DNA of 46,670 nucleotides from Massilibacteroides sp. (GTDB lineage Bacteria > Bacteroidota > Bacteroidia > Bacteroidales > Tannerellaceae): NCBI RefSeq assembly GCF_028705895.1, contig NZ_JAQWCQ010000027.1:1-46670 (forward strand), written 5' to 3'. Below the pieces are notes generated by a model that was given only the letters and a program-made list of their open reading frames with translations, was not told where the DNA came from and did no database searches. The translations under genes and the position numbers were made by a program. Of the stretch, positions 44,371 to 46,670 are shown piece by piece. How positions within the stretch are numbered: position 1 is the first letter of the stretch; each line of letters opens with the position of its first letter.

Positions 44371-45231
44371 TTAAAAATAACGAATATACCCGAGGGTATA
44401 ACTCTCATACAAACGGTCTTTCATTCCATGATAATAACGGAAAGAAAGGCCGTTTTTTTTGTATTCATAGGTCAGGTTGTTCCGGATAATCATCGGACGG
44501 TCACCATTATTCTCATAACCGTGAAATCCAGAAAAGTCGGATTGAAGTTTAAAATTCTGTAGTTTTGCCGTAAACCCTATACCATAATTAATAGCATCGT
44601 TCTGACGATGTACCCGGTCATTCGTCATCCAACAATAAAAACCGACTAACCCCTGAACAGAAAAAGACATTTTCTGCTCCTTATTTTCAAATAACGTCCG
44701 GCCTACTGTAACATCGAACCAATAAGATGCAGCATCCGTAAAGCGAGCATCCGCCAAACGTCCGCCACTCGCTGTTTTCAGATTAAGGCTTAACATAACA
44801 TTGCCCAATTTCGGGTCTCTTAACAACTGAAACAACGAACTGATGATAACATCCCCATTATAACTTATGGGACTTTCCGTTTCCGCTGCAAATCGTTCAT
44901 CCCGCGTTTCCGGAGTTAATTTGTAATCTTCCCAGACAATAGCACTCACTTCAATGGCTGCTTTTCCTTTTACAATAGGAATATAAGCACGCGTATAAAA
45001 ATCTTTAGTTTTATCTCCACTATAATAATGATATTCTCCACGCACCTCAGCCTCAAAGCGACTGCCTACACAACTCTCTCTGAGTTCCGGAATCGGAAAT
45101 CCGTTTGGCCCAAAATAACGTGGTGAATAAATGATATTTTCCATTTTATCCCGCCAGTCTTCACTTCGTAAAGAAGGAGACACGAGAAGAAGAAATAGAG
45201 TAAAGAATACAAGTTTAAAACGAAAAGTCAT
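44371..45231 (-). CDS. Putative outer-membrane beta-barrel protein, unknown
   Basis: A secreted protein of 286 aa from this ATG. The signal peptide is MTFRFKLVFFTLFLLLVSPS. The rest alternates hydrophobic and polar residues, is rich in Tyr and Phe, and ends YTLGYIRYF with a terminal Phe, all typical of outer-membrane beta-barrels. I do not recognise a family. The frame reaches back to 45255, but a -7 element at 45245-45252 lies inside that extension. It is convergent with the AspT-like transporter with a 4-bp gap, and the transporter's terminator occupies its 3' codons. Confidence 0.75.
   Translation of the reverse strand: MTFRFKLVFFTLFLLLVSPSLRSEDWRDKMENIIYSPRYFGPNGFPIPELRESCVGSRFEAEVRGEYHYYSGDKTKDFYTRAYIPIVKGKAAIEVSAIVWEDYKLTPETRDERFAAETESPISYNGDVIISSLFQLLRDPKLGNVMLSLNLKTASGGRLADARFTDAASYWFDVTVGRTLFENKEQKMSFSVQGLVGFYCWMTNDRVHRQNDAINYGIGFTAKLQNFKLQSDFSGFHGYENNGDRPMIIRNNLTYEYKKNGLSFRYYHGMKDRLYESYTLGYIRYF
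44411..44460 (+). terminator. Strong terminator inside the convergent coding sequence
   Basis: AAACGGTCTTTC (44411-44422) pairs with GAAAGGCCGTTT (44444-44455), with one G-T pair, ending in T8. It lies 44 bp after the transporter stop and within the antisense strand of the putative outer-membrane protein gene. Confidence 0.82.
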
Positions 45232-45244
45232 ACTTTTTTTGCCG

Positions 45245-45252
45245 TAAAAGTA
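45245..45252 (-). promoter_or_regulatory. -7 promoter element that fixes the outer-membrane protein start
   Basis: Minus-strand TACTTTTA, one base from TAnnTTTG, 13 bp upstream of ATG 45231. Confidence 0.45.
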
Positions 45253-45255
45253 CAT

Positions 45256-45586
45256 ATTATTCAGTCTTTTTCCACCTCAAAATGTCTATATTGTCAGAAT
45301 AATATAGATACCCGATGCTTAATTTTTTATTTTTGTTTGACCTTTTAACATAATAGCTGTAATTCTACATCTTATAAAATTCAATACTTGACGATTCATG
45401 TCTTTTTTCCTCAATATATATGCTACAGAATCGTTCAATAACTTCTTTGTCTGCTAAATAAAATTATATATGTTTGTGTTATGATTTCTTTTGTATTATT
45501 AGTATCCTATTATTTCTTTGTCACTGGATAAATTATGATGAAAATATAGTGTAAGATGCTATTTATCAAAAAACTAACTCAAAATT
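45256..45586. other. Intergenic region upstream of the AraC-type gene
   Basis: No coding sequence is seen in this 331-bp AT-rich gap between divergent genes. It contains the best-formed promoter of the window (45446-45476) and a leader of about 100 nt. No riboswitch-like structure was recognised. Confidence 0.5.
45446..45476 (+). promoter_or_regulatory. Promoter for the AraC-type gene (-33 and -7)
   Basis: TTTG (45446-45449) and TATGTTTG (45469-45476) are separated by 19 bp, the full Bacteroidota sigma-ABfr arrangement. Transcription would begin near 45483. Confidence 0.6.
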
Positions 45587-46421
45587 ATGGAGATGAATTG
45601 CTTAATGAATGTAGATAAGAAAATAAAACAGGTTTGTGTTGAAAACAGAGAAGAGGGAGAAGTAATTCCACAAAATCACATATTAGTATATATTTTAAAA
45701 GGAAAAGCTTGCTTTAGCTATGGATATTATGATAGTGGAACCCTGGATGCCGGTTATTTAGTCTTTCTTCCTTTAGGAAGTCATGTTAATTATACATTAA
45801 GTAGAGATTCTCAATTACTGTTTTTTTTATTTGGAAGACGATATTCAACTTTGTGAATGTTATGGAACTGTAGATTTAGCAGTGGAAGGATTTCAACTCA
45901 AAGAGAAAAAATATGCAGGCGATTTATCTCAGGCCTTGAAAGCGAACAGTATGATAGAAATCTATATAAATGGATTGTATTGTACTATAATGGAAGGACT
46001 GGATGGAGAAGATTACTTAGATATAAAAACCAAAGAATTGTTGTATTTACTGAGTGCTTTTTATGAAAAAGAAGAATTAATCTCTTTTTTTAGTACTGCC
46101 CTTTATACGAATACAGCTTTCCCTGCTTATATTCTTCGCTATCATCACCTTTATAATTCGGTAGCTGAACTGGCAGAAGCGATGAATTATACGGTTTCCG
46201 GATTTGAGAAACGATTTAAAAAGATATTCGGAATACCACCGTCTAAATGGCTTCGTGAGCAGAAGGCGAGAAGAATATATCGTGAGGTATGTTTAGGGAG
46301 AAAAAACTTCAAAGAAATAGCTGATAAATACAATTTTTCTTCTACAAGTACATTTAATGATTTTTTCAAACTTGCTTTTGGAGAAACACCCGGTGTTGTC
46401 CGCAAAAAGAACTTTATATAA
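45587..46421 (+). pseudogene. AraC-family transcription regulator split by a frameshift at a T8 run
   Basis: Two overlapping frames together make one AraC regulator of about 277 aa. The first (45587-45856, 89 aa) is a cupin-like N-terminal domain (IPQNHILVYILKGKACFSYG, then LVFLPLGSHVNY). The second (TTG at 45831, to 46421) holds the middle region and a typical double helix-turn-helix: SVAELAEAMNYTVSGFEKRF, then FKEIADKYNFSSTSTFNDFFK. The frames join at T8 (45821-45828): with seven T the protein reads SQLLFFYLEDDIQLCECYG without a break. So the gene is either inactivated, phase-variable by slippage, read by transcriptional slippage, or carries a sequencing error. Its own promoter is intact and the rest of the coding sequence is undamaged, which argues against old decay. 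Targets are unknown. Confidence 0.85.
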
Positions 46422-46438
46422 TCACATAGAATGAATAA

Positions 46439-46482
46439 AAAAATATAAAGGATATTTTTGCAAAAATATCCTTTATATTTTT
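46439..46482. repeat. AATATAAAGG palindromic repeat, perfect 44-bp copy
   Basis: The 22-nt left arm (46439-46460) and right arm (46461-46482) are exact reverse complements with no spacer, centred on TTTTTGCAAAAA. It lies 17 bp beyond the stop of the AraC-type gene and may act as its terminator. Confidence 0.8.
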
Positions 46483-46670
46483 ACTCCTATTTTTGCATTG
46501 ATTTTCAATATTAAAAAAAGGATCAGGCAAAATATCGGGTTGTTATGGTAATCATCCATCGTGATACGTCTATACTGCAAACTGGCATTTTAGAGACCAA
46601 TGTCATCAGCTCAAACTTCTTGCTCCACTTTAGTCTTACTATTCATCGAATAATTCCGGCTGAAAGCCGA
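46483..46670. other. Right edge of the window, unassigned
   Basis: A plus-strand open frame from ATG 46544 (MVIIHRDTSILQTGI) runs off the end, and the last bases form a small CGGCT-TTC-AGCCG hairpin. I do not recognise a protein or element and do not call a gene. Confidence 0.3.

Noticed and set aside
45821-45828. Programmed ribosomal frameshift at T8
   Set aside because: A +1 or -2 shift would be needed, and no stop-codon-plus-stimulator arrangement is seen; slippage or mutation is simpler.
130-46482. CRISPR array built from the repeated palindromes
   Set aside because: Copies are kilobases apart and not regularly spaced, with no cas genes.
46483-46670. Transposase fragment at the right edge
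   Set aside because: Short open frames on both strands, but no recognisable transposase residues and no terminal repeat seen.

Overview
The window comes from the chromosome of an anaerobic Bacteroidota, most likely order Bacteroidales. The evidence is many TAnnTTTG-type -7 promoter elements, CarboxypepD_reg/TonB receptors, a DUF4369-TlpA lipoprotein, GH43 and GH127 glycosidases, an Hc1-type histone-like protein, and a large pyruvate:ferredoxin oxidoreductase. Parabacteroides or a relative (Tannerellaceae) fits best, but this is inference without a database search.

Layout. 1-1157 holds no convincing gene and is rich in inverted repeats, including a 184-bp MITE-like element. 1158-5672 (minus) carries a TonB-dependent receptor, a small His-rich membrane-anchored protein and a GH43 glycosidase. 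5863-8855 (plus) is an envelope cluster: TlpA-like lipoprotein, 63-aa two-helix membrane protein, C69 dipeptidase. 8983-11299 (minus) has a FemAB-like transferase, upp and an HU-type protein. 11572-13349 (plus) is murB overlapping an MBL-fold hydrolase. 13409-20228 (minus) has an Hc1-like protein, a CPA2 antiporter, a CDF transporter, an unusual IMP dehydrogenase and a secreted M64 peptidase. 20421-27605 (plus) has an AAA ATPase, PFOR, a HAD phosphatase, a 53-aa protein and an M28 peptidase. fabD (minus) is followed by tatA-tatC, radA and a FAD oxidoreductase (plus). 33000-40333 (plus) carries two tandem GH127 enzymes and an S9 peptidase. 40338-42580 (minus) is a tight cyclophilin / 130-aa protein / hemH operon. 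42693-44366 (plus) is an AspT/YidE-type transporter, convergent with a putative outer-membrane protein. The right end holds an AraC regulator split by a frameshift in a T8 run, then a perfect 44-bp palindrome.

How the genes work together. Most of the window is core housekeeping: cell wall precursor, nucleotide salvage, fatty acid start-up, Tat export, DNA repair, heme, pyruvate oxidation and ion transport. Mixed in are periplasmic or outer-membrane catabolic functions: GH43 for xylan/arabinan-type side chains, a GH127 pair for beta-L-arabinofuranosides, and secreted peptidases of families C69, M64, M28 and S9. There is no SusC/SusD pair, so the glycosidases do not form a complete polysaccharide utilisation locus here.

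No defence island, CRISPR array, prophage, rRNA or tRNA was recognised. The signals most worth following are a family of AT-rich palindromes (core AATATAAAGGATATTTT) at intergenic sites, the MITE-like element, the homopolymer-frameshifted AraC gene, an IMP dehydrogenase of the type known from Tritrichomonas, and a TonB receptor paired with a His-rich protein.
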